Below are positions 16,020 to 24,394 of a stretch of 25,955 nucleotides of DNA, one piece after another. A program made the position numbers and the translations under genes. Source of the stretch: UBA2040 sp965660955. Lineage in GTDB: Bacteria; Bacteroidota; Bacteroidia; Flavobacteriales_D; Crocinitomicaceae. The DNA is taken from NCBI GenBank assembly GCA_965660955.1, contig CBFIBY010000019.1:1-25955 (forward strand). The letters are read 5' to 3'. Within the stretch, counting starts at the first letter, position 1, and each line of letters starts with the position of its first letter. The notes under the pieces were generated by a model that was given only the letters and a program-made list of their open reading frames with translations, was not told the DNA's origin and made no database searches.

Positions 16020-17528
16020 ATGTCAGATATCAAAGGAAAAATCGCTCAGGTAATCGGCCCAGTTGTAGATGTTAGCTACGAAAAAGGAATGGCCCTGCCA
16101 AACATTTTCGACGCTTTATATGTAACAAAAAAGGACGGTACTAAAGTAGTTTTGGAAGTTCAATCTCACGTTGGTGAAAACAATGTAAGAGCCATTTCAA
16201 TGGATGCAACGGATGGATTCACAAGAGGAATGGAAGTTACTTCTACAGGAGCAGCTATTAAAATGCCGACAGGTGATAAAATAAAAGGACGTTTGTTTAA
16301 TGTAGTTGGTGAAGCAATTGACGGAATCAACGAAGTAAGCAACGAAGGCGGAATGCCGATTCACCGTGAAGCACCGAAATTTGAAGATCTTTCTACTGCC
16401 ACAGAAGTACTTTGGACAGGAATTAAAGTAATCGATTTGATTGAGCCTTACGCTAAAGGAGGAAAAATTGGTTTGTTCGGTGGTGCCGGAGTAGGTAAAA
16501 CAGTATTGATTCAGGAGTTGATCAACAATATCGCAAAAGGACACGGTGGTTTGTCTGTATTTGCTGGTGTTGGTGAACGTACTCGTGAAGGAAATGATTT
16601 GCTTCGTGAGATGTTAGAGTCTGGAATTATTAAATACGGAGACGAATTCATGCATTCTATGGAAGAAGGCGGATGGGATCTTTCGAAAATTGATGTTGCC
16701 GGAATGACAGAATCAAAAGCGACTTTCGTTTTCGGACAAATGAATGAGCCTCCAGGAGCACGTGCTCGTGTGGCTTTGTCTGGATTGACATTAGCAGAGT
16801 ATTACCGTGATGGTGAAGGTGACGGACAAGGAAAAGATATCCTTTTCTTCGTTGATAACATTTTCCGATTTACACAAGCGGGATCTGAAGTATCTGCCCT
16901 TTTGGGACGTATGCCATCAGCCGTAGGTTACCAGCCAACATTGGCAACAGAAATGGGTGCCATGCAAGAGCGTATCTCTTCAACGAAAAGAGGTTCAATT
17001 ACATCCGTACAAGCGGTTTATGTACCTGCAGATGACCTTACCGATCCAGCACCGGCAAATACTTTTGCTCACTTGGATGCAACAACGGTATTGTCACGTA
17101 AGATTGCCGAGCTTGGAATTTACCCAGCGGTTGATCCATTGGATTCAACTTCTCGTATTTTGACAGCAGAAATCGTGGGAGAAGAGCACTACAACTGCGC
17201 GCAACGTGTTAAGTTGACATTACAGCGTTACAAAGAATTACAAGATATCATTGCGATTTTGGGAATGGATGAATTGTCTGAAGAAGACAAAATGATCGTT
17301 CACAGAGCTCGTCGTGTACAACGTTTCCTTTCTCAACCGTTCCACGTAGCGGAGCAGTTTACAGGATTGAAGGGTGTTTTGGTAGACATTCAAGAAACAA
17401 TCAAGGCATTTAACATGATTTTGGATGGTGAATTGGATGAGTACCCTGAGGCAGCATTTAACTTGAAAGGTGGATTGGACGATGTTATTGAAGCTGGTAA
17501 GAAAATGTTAGCAGAAACGAACGCTTAA
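16020..17528 (+). CDS. atpD: F1F0 ATP synthase subunit beta
   Basis: 502 residues. It is the catalytic subunit of the F1 head, making ATP at the inner face of the cytoplasmic membrane. The P-loop GGAGVGKT is at 154-161, the catalytic Glu-Arg pair is E186-R187 in GERTREGND, and VDNIFRFTQAGSEVSALLGR and the PSAVGYQPTLATEM segment follow. Relative to E. coli there is an insertion at about 204-232 (KYGDEFMHSMEEGGW and following) before FGQMNEPPGAR, a feature I recall from Bacteroidota homologues. It is followed 12 bases later by atpC. The other F1F0 genes are not in the window, which fits the split atp layout common in this phylum. Its own promoter lies just upstream. Confidence 0.98.
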   Translation: MSDIKGKIAQVIGPVVDVSYEKGMALPNIFDALYVTKKDGTKVVLEVQSHVGENNVRAISMDATDGFTRGMEVTSTGAAIKMPTGDKIKGRLFNVVGEAIDGINEVSNEGGMPIHREAPKFEDLSTATEVLWTGIKVIDLIEPYAKGGKIGLFGGAGVGKTVLIQELINNIAKGHGGLSVFAGVGERTREGNDLLREMLESGIIKYGDEFMHSMEEGGWDLSKIDVAGMTESKATFVFGQMNEPPGARARVALSGLTLAEYYRDGEGDGQGKDILFFVDNIFRFTQAGSEVSALLGRMPSAVGYQPTLATEMGAMQERISSTKRGSITSVQAVYVPADDLTDPAPANTFAHLDATTVLSRKIAELGIYPAVDPLDSTSRILTAEIVGEEHYNCAQRVKLTLQRYKELQDIIAILGMDELSEEDKMIVHRARRVQRFLSQPFHVAEQFTGLKGVLVDIQETIKAFNMILDGELDEYPEAAFNLKGGLDDVIEAGKKMLAETNA

Positions 17529-17540
17529 TATCAAACTAAG

Positions 17541-17831
17541 ATGCAAGTAGAAATCATAACACCTGAATCAAACATTTTCTCTGGAGAAGCAGTTTCTGTT
17601 CAACTTCCTGGGTTAGATGGTTCTTTTCAAATATTGACGGGTCACGCACCGATTATTTCAGCACTACAAAATGGTGCGGTTAAGGTCGAATTGCCAGCCT
17701 CATTTGAACGCGAAGAGAGCACAAGTGAAATGATTCAAGATGATAAATCAAACGATAAACTTATTCGCGTAGACATTAAAGGCGGTGTTGTTGAAATGCA
17801 AAACAACAAGCTCATTGTTCTTGCAGAGTAA
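17541..17831 (+). CDS. atpC: F1F0 ATP synthase subunit epsilon, short form
   Basis: 96 residues containing only the N-terminal beta-sandwich domain (EIITPESNIFSGEAVSVQLPG, then TGHAPIISALQNGAV, ending GGVVEMQNNKLIVLAE). The two-helix C-terminal domain that inhibits ATP hydrolysis in E. coli (139 residues) is absent. A charged, low-complexity insertion (about 55-75, EREESTSEMIQDDKSNDK) interrupts the sandwich. Epsilon links the gamma shaft to the c-ring. The gene is cotranscribed with atpD and followed by a terminator. Short epsilon subunits occur in other Bacteroidota, so this is unlikely to be a truncation artefact. Confidence 0.93.
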   Translation: MQVEIITPESNIFSGEAVSVQLPGLDGSFQILTGHAPIISALQNGAVKVELPASFEREESTSEMIQDDKSNDKLIRVDIKGGVVEMQNNKLIVLAE

Positions 17832-17850
17832 ATAGATAAACGAATCTGTT

Positions 17851-17884
17851 AAAGAGGGATGTGGGTTTCCATTTCCCTCTTTTT
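17851..17884 (+). terminator. intrinsic terminator of atpD-atpC
   Basis: The arms AAAGAGGGA (17851-17859) and TCCCTCTTT (17874-17882) pair, with an inner TGG/CCA pairing across a small internal bulge and a GTTT loop. The T run 17880-17884 follows. It lies 20 bases past the atpC stop. Confidence 0.78.
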
Positions 17885-17893
17885 CGTTAAAGC

Positions 17894-17927
17894 TTGTTAA
17901 GCAGGCAAGTAATGTTTCGTATCTTCG
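17894..17927 (+). promoter_or_regulatory. candidate promoter of the uppS-bamA-skp operon
   Basis: TTG (17894-17896), a 23-base spacer and TATCTTCG (17920-17927), one mismatch from TAnnTTTG. It comes right after the atpC terminator and about 40 bases before the uppS ATG, giving a leader of roughly 35 bases. Confidence 0.48.
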
Positions 17928-17966
17928 TTTGAATGTTTAAATTCGCTTCGCACATCCTTGATTTAA

Positions 17967-18716
17967 ATGGATTTACTGTCAAAAATAGATTTAACTAATA
18001 CGCCAAAACACATCGCTATCATTATGGATGGTAATGGACGTTGGGCCAAAAAGCAAGGGCATATGCGCTTGTATGGCCACAACATTGGTGTAGAATCTGT
18101 TCGCGAAGTATTGAAAGCCGCGAAAGAACTGAAAGTTGAATACCTTACTTTGTATGCTTTTTCAACAGAAAATTGGAATCGACCAAAGGAAGAAGTGGAT
18201 GGATTGATGGATCTTTTGGTCCGCACCATAGCAGGAGAAGTTGATGAATTACATTCTTCAGGCGTTAGTCTAAAGGCAATTGGCGATTTGGAAGGTTTGC
18301 CAAATGATTGCAACCTTGAATTGCAACAAGCAATTGAAAAAACAAAAAACAACATGGATATCAATTTAGTCCTAGCCTTGAATTATAGCTCGCGCTGGGA
18401 AATGAAGGAAGCAACCCGCAATATCGCTAAAGATGTTGCTGCAGGGAAACTTTCTGAAAAGGATATCAATGACGAGCTAATTAGTTCCTACTTAACCACA
18501 AGAAATATCCCTGACCCTGAATTGTTGATTCGGACCAGTGGAGAATATAGAATAAGTAATTTTTTGCTCTGGCAAATAGCCTATAGCGAATTACATTTTA
18601 CACCCGTTCTTTGGCCTGACTTCAAAAGAGACGATCTTTTCAAGGCCGTATTAGATTACCAATCGAGAGAACGACGGTTTGGAATGGTTTCCGAGCAAAT
18701 TTCAAAGACTTTATGA
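17967..18716 (+). CDS. uppS: isoprenyl transferase (undecaprenyl diphosphate synthase)
   Basis: 249 residues of the cis-prenyltransferase family. It extends farnesyl diphosphate with isopentenyl diphosphate to the C55 lipid carrier used for peptidoglycan and surface glycans. The catalytic D21 lies in HIAIIMDGNGRWAKK; the segment YLTLYAFSTENWNRP and the C-terminal diphosphate-binding motif RTSGEYRISNFLLWQ (R189, R195, S197) with E208 are intact. The length equals the family norm. It heads an operon with bamA, whose ATG overlaps the uppS TGA in an ATGA arrangement. The uppS-bamA-skp order is conserved in many Bacteroidota. Confidence 0.96.
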   Translation: MDLLSKIDLTNTPKHIAIIMDGNGRWAKKQGHMRLYGHNIGVESVREVLKAAKELKVEYLTLYAFSTENWNRPKEEVDGLMDLLVRTIAGEVDELHSSGVSLKAIGDLEGLPNDCNLELQQAIEKTKNNMDINLVLALNYSSRWEMKEATRNIAKDVAAGKLSEKDINDELISSYLTTRNIPDPELLIRTSGEYRISNFLLWQIAYSELHFTPVLWPDFKRDDLFKAVLDYQSRERRFGMVSEQISKTL

Positions 18717-21307
18717 AGAAAATTAAATTTCTAATGACCCTAATTGGGGTATTCACTGTTTCTGCTCTTTTTGGTCAAACAAGAGATACGGTTGTTACGC
18801 TAGGTGAAGCGTTCAGTGTTGATTATCTTACCCCGAAACAATATGAAATTGGTCCTATCCGGATTGACGGAGCAGATAATTTTGACCACAACTCAATTCG
18901 ATTAATTGCTGGACTTCGACAAGGACAAAAAATAACCGTTCCTGGAACACAGTTTTCAACTGCGATCCGAAATTTGTACAAAGAAGAAATTTTTTCTCAC
19001 ATTGAAATATTGGCAGAAAAGGAAATAGCAGGTGTAATCTACTTGGTTATTAAAGTTAAACCGAGAGCAAAATTATCGCGTTTCAAATTCAGAGGAATAA
19101 GCAAAAGAGAAGCTGATAAAGTAAGAGAAGAAATTGACCTTTATGCCGGTAGAACGATTACAGAGAACCTACTTTATATAACGGACAATAGAATTCGAGG
19201 ATACTTCAGAGAAAAAGGATATTACAACGTGAGTGTAGATATCAACCGTAAAAAAGACACACTTATCAATAATTCTGAAATCTTTTTAATCGACATTAAG
19301 AAAGGGCAGAAAGTAAAAATCCAAACGCTAGATATAAATGGAAATCAATCCATTTCAGATTTCAAAGCGAAGTTAGCCATGAAAGATACGAAGGCTAAAA
19401 CCTCATGGAGATTTTTTAAACGTTCGAAATTTAGTGTTGCAGCCTACGAAAGAGATAAAAAGGCGATAATGGCCAAGTATAATTCAATTGGTTTGAGAGA
19501 TGCTGCTATTGTTAGTGACAGTGTTTATCAGATTGACGAAAAAAACATTGGGATTGTAATTAATATTGAAGAAGGTCAAAAGTATTACTTTGGAACATTT
19601 TCATGGATAGGAAATACAAAATTCAGATCGTCTTATTTGGATACCATTATGGGAATCAAGTATGGTGATGTTTTCGATAAAACTTTATTGGAAACACGAT
19701 TGAATTTCAGTCAAGATGGAAGGGATATTACTTCGCTTTATCAGGACAGAGGATACCTTTTCTCACAAGTTATAGCTGTAGAAACGAATGTAGAAGATAA
19801 CCACATCAATTATCAAATTCGAATTCAAGAAGGAAAAGAAGCTCGAATTAAAAACATCATTATCCGAGGTAATTCCAAAACGAATGATTACGTAATTCGA
19901 AGAGAGATAAGAACGAAACCAGGAGATTTATACAATAGAGCCGATATTATTAGAACACAGCGTGAATTGGCGCAATTGGGTTATTTTGACGCACAACAGA
20001 TAGGAATTAATCCAATGCCAAATCCGCAAGATGGAACGGTAGATATTGAATATACCGTGGTTGAAAAATCATCCGATCAGATTGAACTTTCTGGCGGTTA
20101 TGGTGGTGCTGGAATAAATGGACGAGGAACAGTCATCGGAACGCTTGGGTTGACTTTCAACAACTTCTCTTCAAAGAATTTCTTCAAAAAGGGAGCTTGG
20201 ACACCTTTGCCGTCAGGCGACGGGCAGCGTCTTTCTATTCGAGCGCAATCGAACGGTCGTTTTTTTCAGAGTTACAATTTTTCATTTACGGAACCATGGC
20301 TAGGTGGCAAGAAACCCAACTCCTTGACATTCTTCGCCAGTCATACTGCGCTTAGTGCTCAAGGATTCTTAAAATCAGATGAAGATTATCAAGGAGCTAC
20401 AATAACGGGGGCTGGTGTAGAATTCGGTAGAAGAAAAAGGATTCCTGATGATTACTTTATTGCGAGATATTCGATTGGTTACAACTACTATGATATTCGT
20501 GATTACCCTATTTTCCCGGTGTTTAGCCAGGGAAGTGGATTTGCGCACGATATAAATTTTGGGTATGTTTTACAAAGAAACTCCATCAGCGAACCCATTT
20601 ATCCGCAAGGTGGGTCAACCTTGACCTTGACTACAAAAGCATCATTGCCTTACTCAGCTTTCGACGGAAAAGATGATGTTTATGCTACATTGAGCGCTCA
20701 GGATAGGTATAAATTCTTGGAATACTACAAGTTGAAATTCACAGGTGCTTGGTATTTCCCTCTAACGAAAGATAAAAAGTTAATTCTCTCCCCGCGCATC
20801 GGATTCGGTTTTTTAGGAACGTATGATACGGATAGAAGTGTTATTCCTGTAGAACGTTTTACATTGGGAGGTTCTGGATTAACAGGAGTAAATCAATTGG
20901 GTGGTCGTGAAATCATCGCTTTGCGTGGATATGAAGATGGATCACTGAATTCAGAAGGTGGAGATCCGCTAATTGCGAAATATACAATGGAGTTGAGATA
21001 TCCAATCTCTTTGAATCCATCTGCTACGTTCTTTGCCTTGGCCTTTGTGGAGGCAGCAAATACCTTTCCTTCTATTCGACAATTTGATCCATTCAACGTG
21101 AAACGTTCTGCCGGACTTGGATTACGTGTATTCTTGCCAATGTTTGGTATGCTAGGAATAGACTACGGATTAGGGTTTGATCCTGTGGATGCTTGGTCAA
21201 GCAATATCGGCGCCGATGGTTTTTCTCCAATCAATTCGTCTATCAGCCAAAAAGGATACTATGGAAAACTTACTTTCTCAATTGGCATGAATTTAGGAGA
21301 ACTGTAA
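18713..21307 (+). CDS. bamA: outer-membrane protein assembly factor BamA (Omp85)
   Basis: 864 residues with a signal peptide (MKKIKFLMTLIGVFTVSALFGQ). Five POTRA domains can be outlined at about 44-115, 117-195, 201-285, 290-370 and 376-450, with recurrent GxxxxxxxxxI-type starts such as IRIDGADNF, FKFRGIS, LDINGNQS and IIIRGNSKTND. A 16-strand beta barrel follows from about 455 to the end, including the loop-6 motif ALRGYEDGS (about 735), where the conserved RGY/F Arg is kept. The C-terminus ends in alternating residues typical of barrel strands. It folds outer-membrane proteins into the membrane. Coupled to uppS and followed by the periplasmic chaperone genes, it is part of one assembly operon. 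Confidence 0.96.
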   Translation: MKKIKFLMTLIGVFTVSALFGQTRDTVVTLGEAFSVDYLTPKQYEIGPIRIDGADNFDHNSIRLIAGLRQGQKITVPGTQFSTAIRNLYKEEIFSHIEILAEKEIAGVIYLVIKVKPRAKLSRFKFRGISKREADKVREEIDLYAGRTITENLLYITDNRIRGYFREKGYYNVSVDINRKKDTLINNSEIFLIDIKKGQKVKIQTLDINGNQSISDFKAKLAMKDTKAKTSWRFFKRSKFSVAAYERDKKAIMAKYNSIGLRDAAIVSDSVYQIDEKNIGIVINIEEGQKYYFGTFSWIGNTKFRSSYLDTIMGIKYGDVFDKTLLETRLNFSQDGRDITSLYQDRGYLFSQVIAVETNVEDNHINYQIRIQEGKEARIKNIIIRGNSKTNDYVIRREIRTKPGDLYNRADIIRTQRELAQLGYFDAQQIGINPMPNPQDGTVDIEYTVVEKSSDQIELSGGYGGAGINGRGTVIGTLGLTFNNFSSKNFFKKGAWTPLPSGDGQRLSIRAQSNGRFFQSYNFSFTEPWLGGKKPNSLTFFASHTALSAQGFLKSDEDYQGATITGAGVEFGRRKRIPDDYFIARYSIGYNYYDIRDYPIFPVFSQGSGFAHDINFGYVLQRNSISEPIYPQGGSTLTLTTKASLPYSAFDGKDDVYATLSAQDRYKFLEYYKLKFTGAWYFPLTKDKKLILSPRIGFGFLGTYDTDRSVIPVERFTLGGSGLTGVNQLGGREIIALRGYEDGSLNSEGGDPLIAKYTMELRYPISLNPSATFFALAFVEAANTFPSIRQFDPFNVKRSAGLGLRVFLPMFGMLGIDYGLGFDPVDAWSSNIGADGFSPINSSISQKGYYGKLTFSIGMNLGEL

Positions 21308-21352
21308 AATAATTAAGTATATTCAACGTTTTTGGAGGACAAAATAAAGCAC

Positions 21353-21862
21353 ATGAAACAGTTATTGATACTAGCATTATTCATTTTTGGCACAAGCTTT
21401 GCTTTTAGTCAGAAGTATGGATACATTGACTCAGATTATATTCTGAATAAGATACCAGAATATTCAGCAGCAAAAGAAAAACTGGACAAGCTAGCAGAGA
21501 GATGGACCAACGAAATTGAAGAACGAAAAGCGGTTGTATTAAGAAAAAAAGAACTGTACGCCCGAGAAGAAGTTCTTCTTCCTGAAGAGGAAAAAACGAA
21601 ACGATTGGCAGAGATTAAAAAATTAGAAATGGAAACCTTAGAATTACAAAAATTACGATTTGGCGTCAAAGGAGACTACTTCAACAAACGACAAGAGTTA
21701 ATCAAGCCGATTCAAGATCAAGTGTATGAAGCTATGCAAAAAGTAGCCTCAAAGCGAAATTATAGTTTCGTTTTCGACAAAGCGAATCAAAGTAATTTGG
21801 TATACGCAGACAGTAAGTACGACATCAGTGATCAAGTACTGAAAGAACTGGATATCAAATAG
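21353..21862 (+). CDS. OmpH/Skp family periplasmic chaperone, copy 1
   Basis: 169 residues from the ATG at 21353 (MKQLLILALFIFGTSFAFSQ signal peptide). An in-frame TTG at 21332 would put seven charged residues before the signal and is unlikely. After KYGYIDSDYILNKIPEY comes a long, highly charged helical region (about 35-115) expected to form the tentacle-like coiled coil of Skp, then a C-terminal return to the body (NYSFVFDKANQSNLVYAD). Skp trimers hold unfolded outer-membrane proteins on the way to BamA, encoded 45 bases upstream. A GGAGG at 21334-21338 lies 14 bases before the ATG, too far to be an ordinary Shine-Dalgarno site. Confidence 0.92.
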   Translation: MKQLLILALFIFGTSFAFSQKYGYIDSDYILNKIPEYSAAKEKLDKLAERWTNEIEERKAVVLRKKELYAREEVLLPEEEKTKRLAEIKKLEMETLELQKLRFGVKGDYFNKRQELIKPIQDQVYEAMQKVASKRNYSFVFDKANQSNLVYADSKYDISDQVLKELDIK

Positions 21863-21887
21863 TTTACAATTAAATAATAGAGAAAGA

Positions 21888-22400
21888 ATGAAAAAGTTAT
21901 TAGTAGCATTATTGGTTATTTTAAGTACCAGCGCGATGGCGCAGCAGAAGTTGGGTCATGTTAATTCACAGGTCTTGTTGGATACAATGCCATCTTACAA
22001 GGCAGCGATCAAAACATTGAAAAAAGTAGAAGCTGACGGTTACCAAGAGTTGACTGAGATGGAATCCGCTTTGCAAGCTGAGTATGAAATTTATATGAAA
22101 AACAAACCAAACAATCCTCCGGTTGTCAATCAATTGGCCGAAGAAAAGCTTCAAACAAAGCAACAAGTATTGGTGGATCGTGAAAAAGCCTTGCAGAGAG
22201 AAATCCAAACGATTAGCCAAAGTTTAAACGAGCCTATTTTGGACCGAATCAAGTTAGCCGTGAAGACAGTTGCGGATCGCAAAAAGATTGCTTACGTAAT
22301 CGATGAAACGACAACACTGTACTTCGAGAACGGAATCGATCTTACGAATGAAGTTATCACCGAATTGTTGCGCCTAGATGCGGAAGCAATGAAGCCGTAA
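21888..22400 (+). CDS. OmpH/Skp family periplasmic chaperone, copy 2
   Basis: 170 residues, second of a tandem Skp pair, starting 25 bases after the first. The signal peptide MKKLLVALLVILSTSAMAQ precedes KLGHVNSQVLLDTMPSY, a charged coiled-coil region and the C-terminal body strand IAYVIDETTTLYFENGIDLT. It aligns with copy 1 at the same landmarks (the opening YGYIDSDYILNKIPEY versus LGHVNSQVLLDTMPSY), but the helical arms differ strongly, consistent with an old duplication and division of clients. It is the last gene of the uppS-bamA-skp-skp operon and is closed by a strong terminator. Confidence 0.92.
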   Translation: MKKLLVALLVILSTSAMAQQKLGHVNSQVLLDTMPSYKAAIKTLKKVEADGYQELTEMESALQAEYEIYMKNKPNNPPVVNQLAEEKLQTKQQVLVDREKALQREIQTISQSLNEPILDRIKLAVKTVADRKKIAYVIDETTTLYFENGIDLTNEVITELLRLDAEAMKP

Positions 22401-22420
22401 AAGGTCGAATAAAGATATAC

Positions 22421-22460
22421 GAAGCCAGTTTCATTTTACATGAAGCTGGCTTCTTTTTTT
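22421..22460 (+). terminator. strong intrinsic terminator of the bamA-skp operon
   Basis: A 14-base-pair stem (22421-22434 with 22440-22453, one G-U pair) closes a five-base TTTAC loop and is followed by seven T (22454-22460). It lies 20 bases after the second skp stop. The T run ends two bases before the murI -7 box. Confidence 0.92.
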
Positions 22461-22461
22461 G

Positions 22462-22469
22462 TAGCTTTG
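22462..22469 (+). promoter_or_regulatory. candidate -7 box of murI
   Basis: TAGCTTTG matches TAnnTTTG exactly and ends four bases before the murI ATG at 22474. A -33 element at normal spacing would lie inside the terminator hairpin, where no TTG is present. Confidence 0.45.
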
Positions 22470-22473
22470 TTTT

Positions 22474-23307
22474 ATGAGTTTGAAGCAAGGTCCTATTGGT
22501 GTTTTTGATTCTGGTTACGGCGGTTTAACGGTCTTAAAGGAATTAAAAAAACATCTTCCAGAATACGATTATTTGTATTTGGGTGATAATGCTCGGACAC
22601 CTTATGGTACTCGTTCCTTTGAAGTAGTGTATGAGTTCACCTTGCAAGCAATTCACGAGCTTTTTAATCGGGGTTGTTCCTTGGTTATTTTAGCGTGTAA
22701 TACAGCTTCTGCAAAAGCACTGAGAACCATTCAAATAAATGACCTTCCAAATCTAGCTCCAGGAAAAAAGGTCTTAGGTGTAATCCGCCCAAGTGCTGAA
22801 TACATTGGAAGTGTTTCAAAAACCAAGCATGTCGGCTTTTTAGCAACTCCAGGAACGGTAAAATCAGCTTCTTATACCATCGAGCTTGCCCGTTTTTATC
22901 CGGAAGTTAAGGTGACGGAACACGCATGTCCATTGTGGGTGCCATTGATCGAGAATCACAAACATCAGTCGGAAGCAGGTAAATTGATTATTAAAGAAGA
23001 TTTCCATGACTTAATGAAGCGGGACAAGGAAATCGATACGGTAGTTTTAGCTTGCACCCACTATCCGCTTGTCCATGACTACCTTCAAAAGGTGGCACCA
23101 CCCAACGTTCAGATTATTGCGCAAGGAGAAATTGTTGCGAAAAGCTTGGTTGATTATTTGAACCGACATCCTGAGATAGATGAGCTTTGTACCAAACAAG
23201 GCACGATTTCATATTTGACCACAGAAAGCCCTGAGTTTTTTGATGAAAACGCTTCTGAATTTTTTGGTGAACATGTAAAAGCAAGTCACATCACATTGGG
23301 GAAATAG
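22474..23307 (+). CDS. murI: glutamate racemase
   Basis: 277 residues. It converts L-glutamate to D-glutamate for the peptidoglycan stem peptide in the cytoplasm. The two catalytic cysteines are present: C75 in LACNTASA and C194 in LACTHYPLV, with the following H196. The N-terminal GVFDSGYGGLTVL (D12, S13) and YLGDNARTPYGTRS motifs match the family fully, and the length is normal. It follows the bamA-skp operon after a terminator, as in many Bacteroidota where murI closes the same neighbourhood. Confidence 0.97.
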   Translation: MSLKQGPIGVFDSGYGGLTVLKELKKHLPEYDYLYLGDNARTPYGTRSFEVVYEFTLQAIHELFNRGCSLVILACNTASAKALRTIQINDLPNLAPGKKVLGVIRPSAEYIGSVSKTKHVGFLATPGTVKSASYTIELARFYPEVKVTEHACPLWVPLIENHKHQSEAGKLIIKEDFHDLMKRDKEIDTVVLACTHYPLVHDYLQKVAPPNVQIIAQGEIVAKSLVDYLNRHPEIDELCTKQGTISYLTTESPEFFDENASEFFGEHVKASHITLGK

Positions 23308-23333
23308 TCGTTTTTTCAACGGGATTAAGTTTG

Positions 23334-23341
23334 TACCTTTG
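23334..23341 (+). promoter_or_regulatory. candidate -7 box of thiL
   Basis: TACCTTTG matches TAnnTTTG and ends 15 bases before the chosen thiL ATG at 23357, giving a leader of about ten bases. It also covers the in-frame TTG at 23339, which argues against that codon as the start. Confidence 0.42.
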
Positions 23342-23356
23342 TCAAAAATTAAAGGA

Positions 23357-24394
23357 ATGACCGACAAAAGGACAGAATTAAGTGAATTGGGTGAATTTGG
23401 TTTAATAGATCAATTGACCAAAGGATTTGAATCTAAGAATAGCTCAACCGTTTTTGCTATTGGCGACGACGCTGCTGTTTTGGAAAGAGATGCAGATCAC
23501 TATTCACTATTTTCAACGGACATGATGCTGGAAGGTGTTCACTTTAATTTGATGTATATGCCACTGAAGCATTTGGGCTACAAAGCTATCGCTTCTAATG
23601 TCTCAGATATTTGTGCGATGAACGGCGTTGCAGAACAAATTACGATTAGTCTGGCCGTTTCAAACCGCTTCCCGAAAGAAGCCTTAGAAGAATTATATGA
23701 AGGGATTCAGCATGCTTGTAATATCTTTAAAGTTGATTTAGTTGGAGGTGATACCACCAGCTCTTTATCTGGTTTGGTTATTAATGTCGCAATCATAGGT
23801 AAGGTCAAAAAGGAAGAAGTTGTTTATCGGTCAGGTGCCAAAGAAAATGATTTAATCGTCGTTTCTGGAGATCTTGGTGGAGCCTACATGGGACTTCAAA
23901 TACTTGAAAGAGAAAAAGAGGTTTTTAATGCGAACCCAAATATTCAACCCGATTTAGATGGTCATGATTATATATTGAAACGTCAAATGAAACCTGAGGC
24001 GAGAGTAGATGTAATCGATATGTTGAGAGAATTAAAGGTGAAACCAACATCGATGATAGATATTTCAGATGGACTTGCATCAGAATTATTGCACTTGGCA
24101 AAATCCAGTGACGTTAGTTGTCAGATTTATGATGAAAAGTTGCCAATTGATGCAAAAACATCTATGACGGCCATGGAGTTTAATATCAATCCGAATACGT
24201 GTGCATTGAACGGCGGAGAGGATTATGAATTGTTGTTCACGATTCCTCAGAAAGATTATGAAAGCATTGCAGCGAATCCAAATTTCACAGTTATTGGTCA
24301 TATCACCCACAAAGGTGAGGGGTCGCATATAATTGACAACAACGGTGCAGCTATTGAATTGACCGCACAAGGCTGGAATCATTTTAAGGGATAG
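23357..24394 (+). CDS. thiL: thiamine-phosphate kinase
   Basis: 345 residues from the ATG at 23357 (MTDKRTELSELGEFGLIDQL). ThiL phosphorylates thiamine monophosphate to thiamine diphosphate with ATP and Mg2+. It belongs to the PurM/AIR-synthase ATP-binding superfamily. Seen are the GDDAA metal-binding motif (36-40), STDMMLEGVHF, the GYKAIASNVSDICAMNG segment, VGGDTTSS, MIDISDGLASEL and the C-terminal GGEDYELLFT motif, all family hallmarks. An in-frame TTG 18 bases upstream lies in the promoter box. The stop is directly adjacent to the stop of the convergent gene, with no spacer. Confidence 0.95.
   Translation: MTDKRTELSELGEFGLIDQLTKGFESKNSSTVFAIGDDAAVLERDADHYSLFSTDMMLEGVHFNLMYMPLKHLGYKAIASNVSDICAMNGVAEQITISLAVSNRFPKEALEELYEGIQHACNIFKVDLVGGDTTSSLSGLVINVAIIGKVKKEEVVYRSGAKENDLIVVSGDLGGAYMGLQILEREKEVFNANPNIQPDLDGHDYILKRQMKPEARVDVIDMLRELKVKPTSMIDISDGLASELLHLAKSSDVSCQIYDEKLPIDAKTSMTAMEFNINPNTCALNGGEDYELLFTIPQKDYESIAANPNFTVIGHITHKGEGSHIIDNNGAAIELTAQGWNHFKG

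Noticed and set aside
16197..16544. 115-residue open frame antisense to atpD
   Set aside because: The plus strand is unambiguous ATP synthase beta; the antisense frame is a by-product of its codon use.
21332..21352. TTG start and GGAGG Shine-Dalgarno for skp copy 1
   Set aside because: The TTG adds charged residues ahead of the signal peptide, and GGAGG is 14 bases from the better ATG, outside normal spacing.
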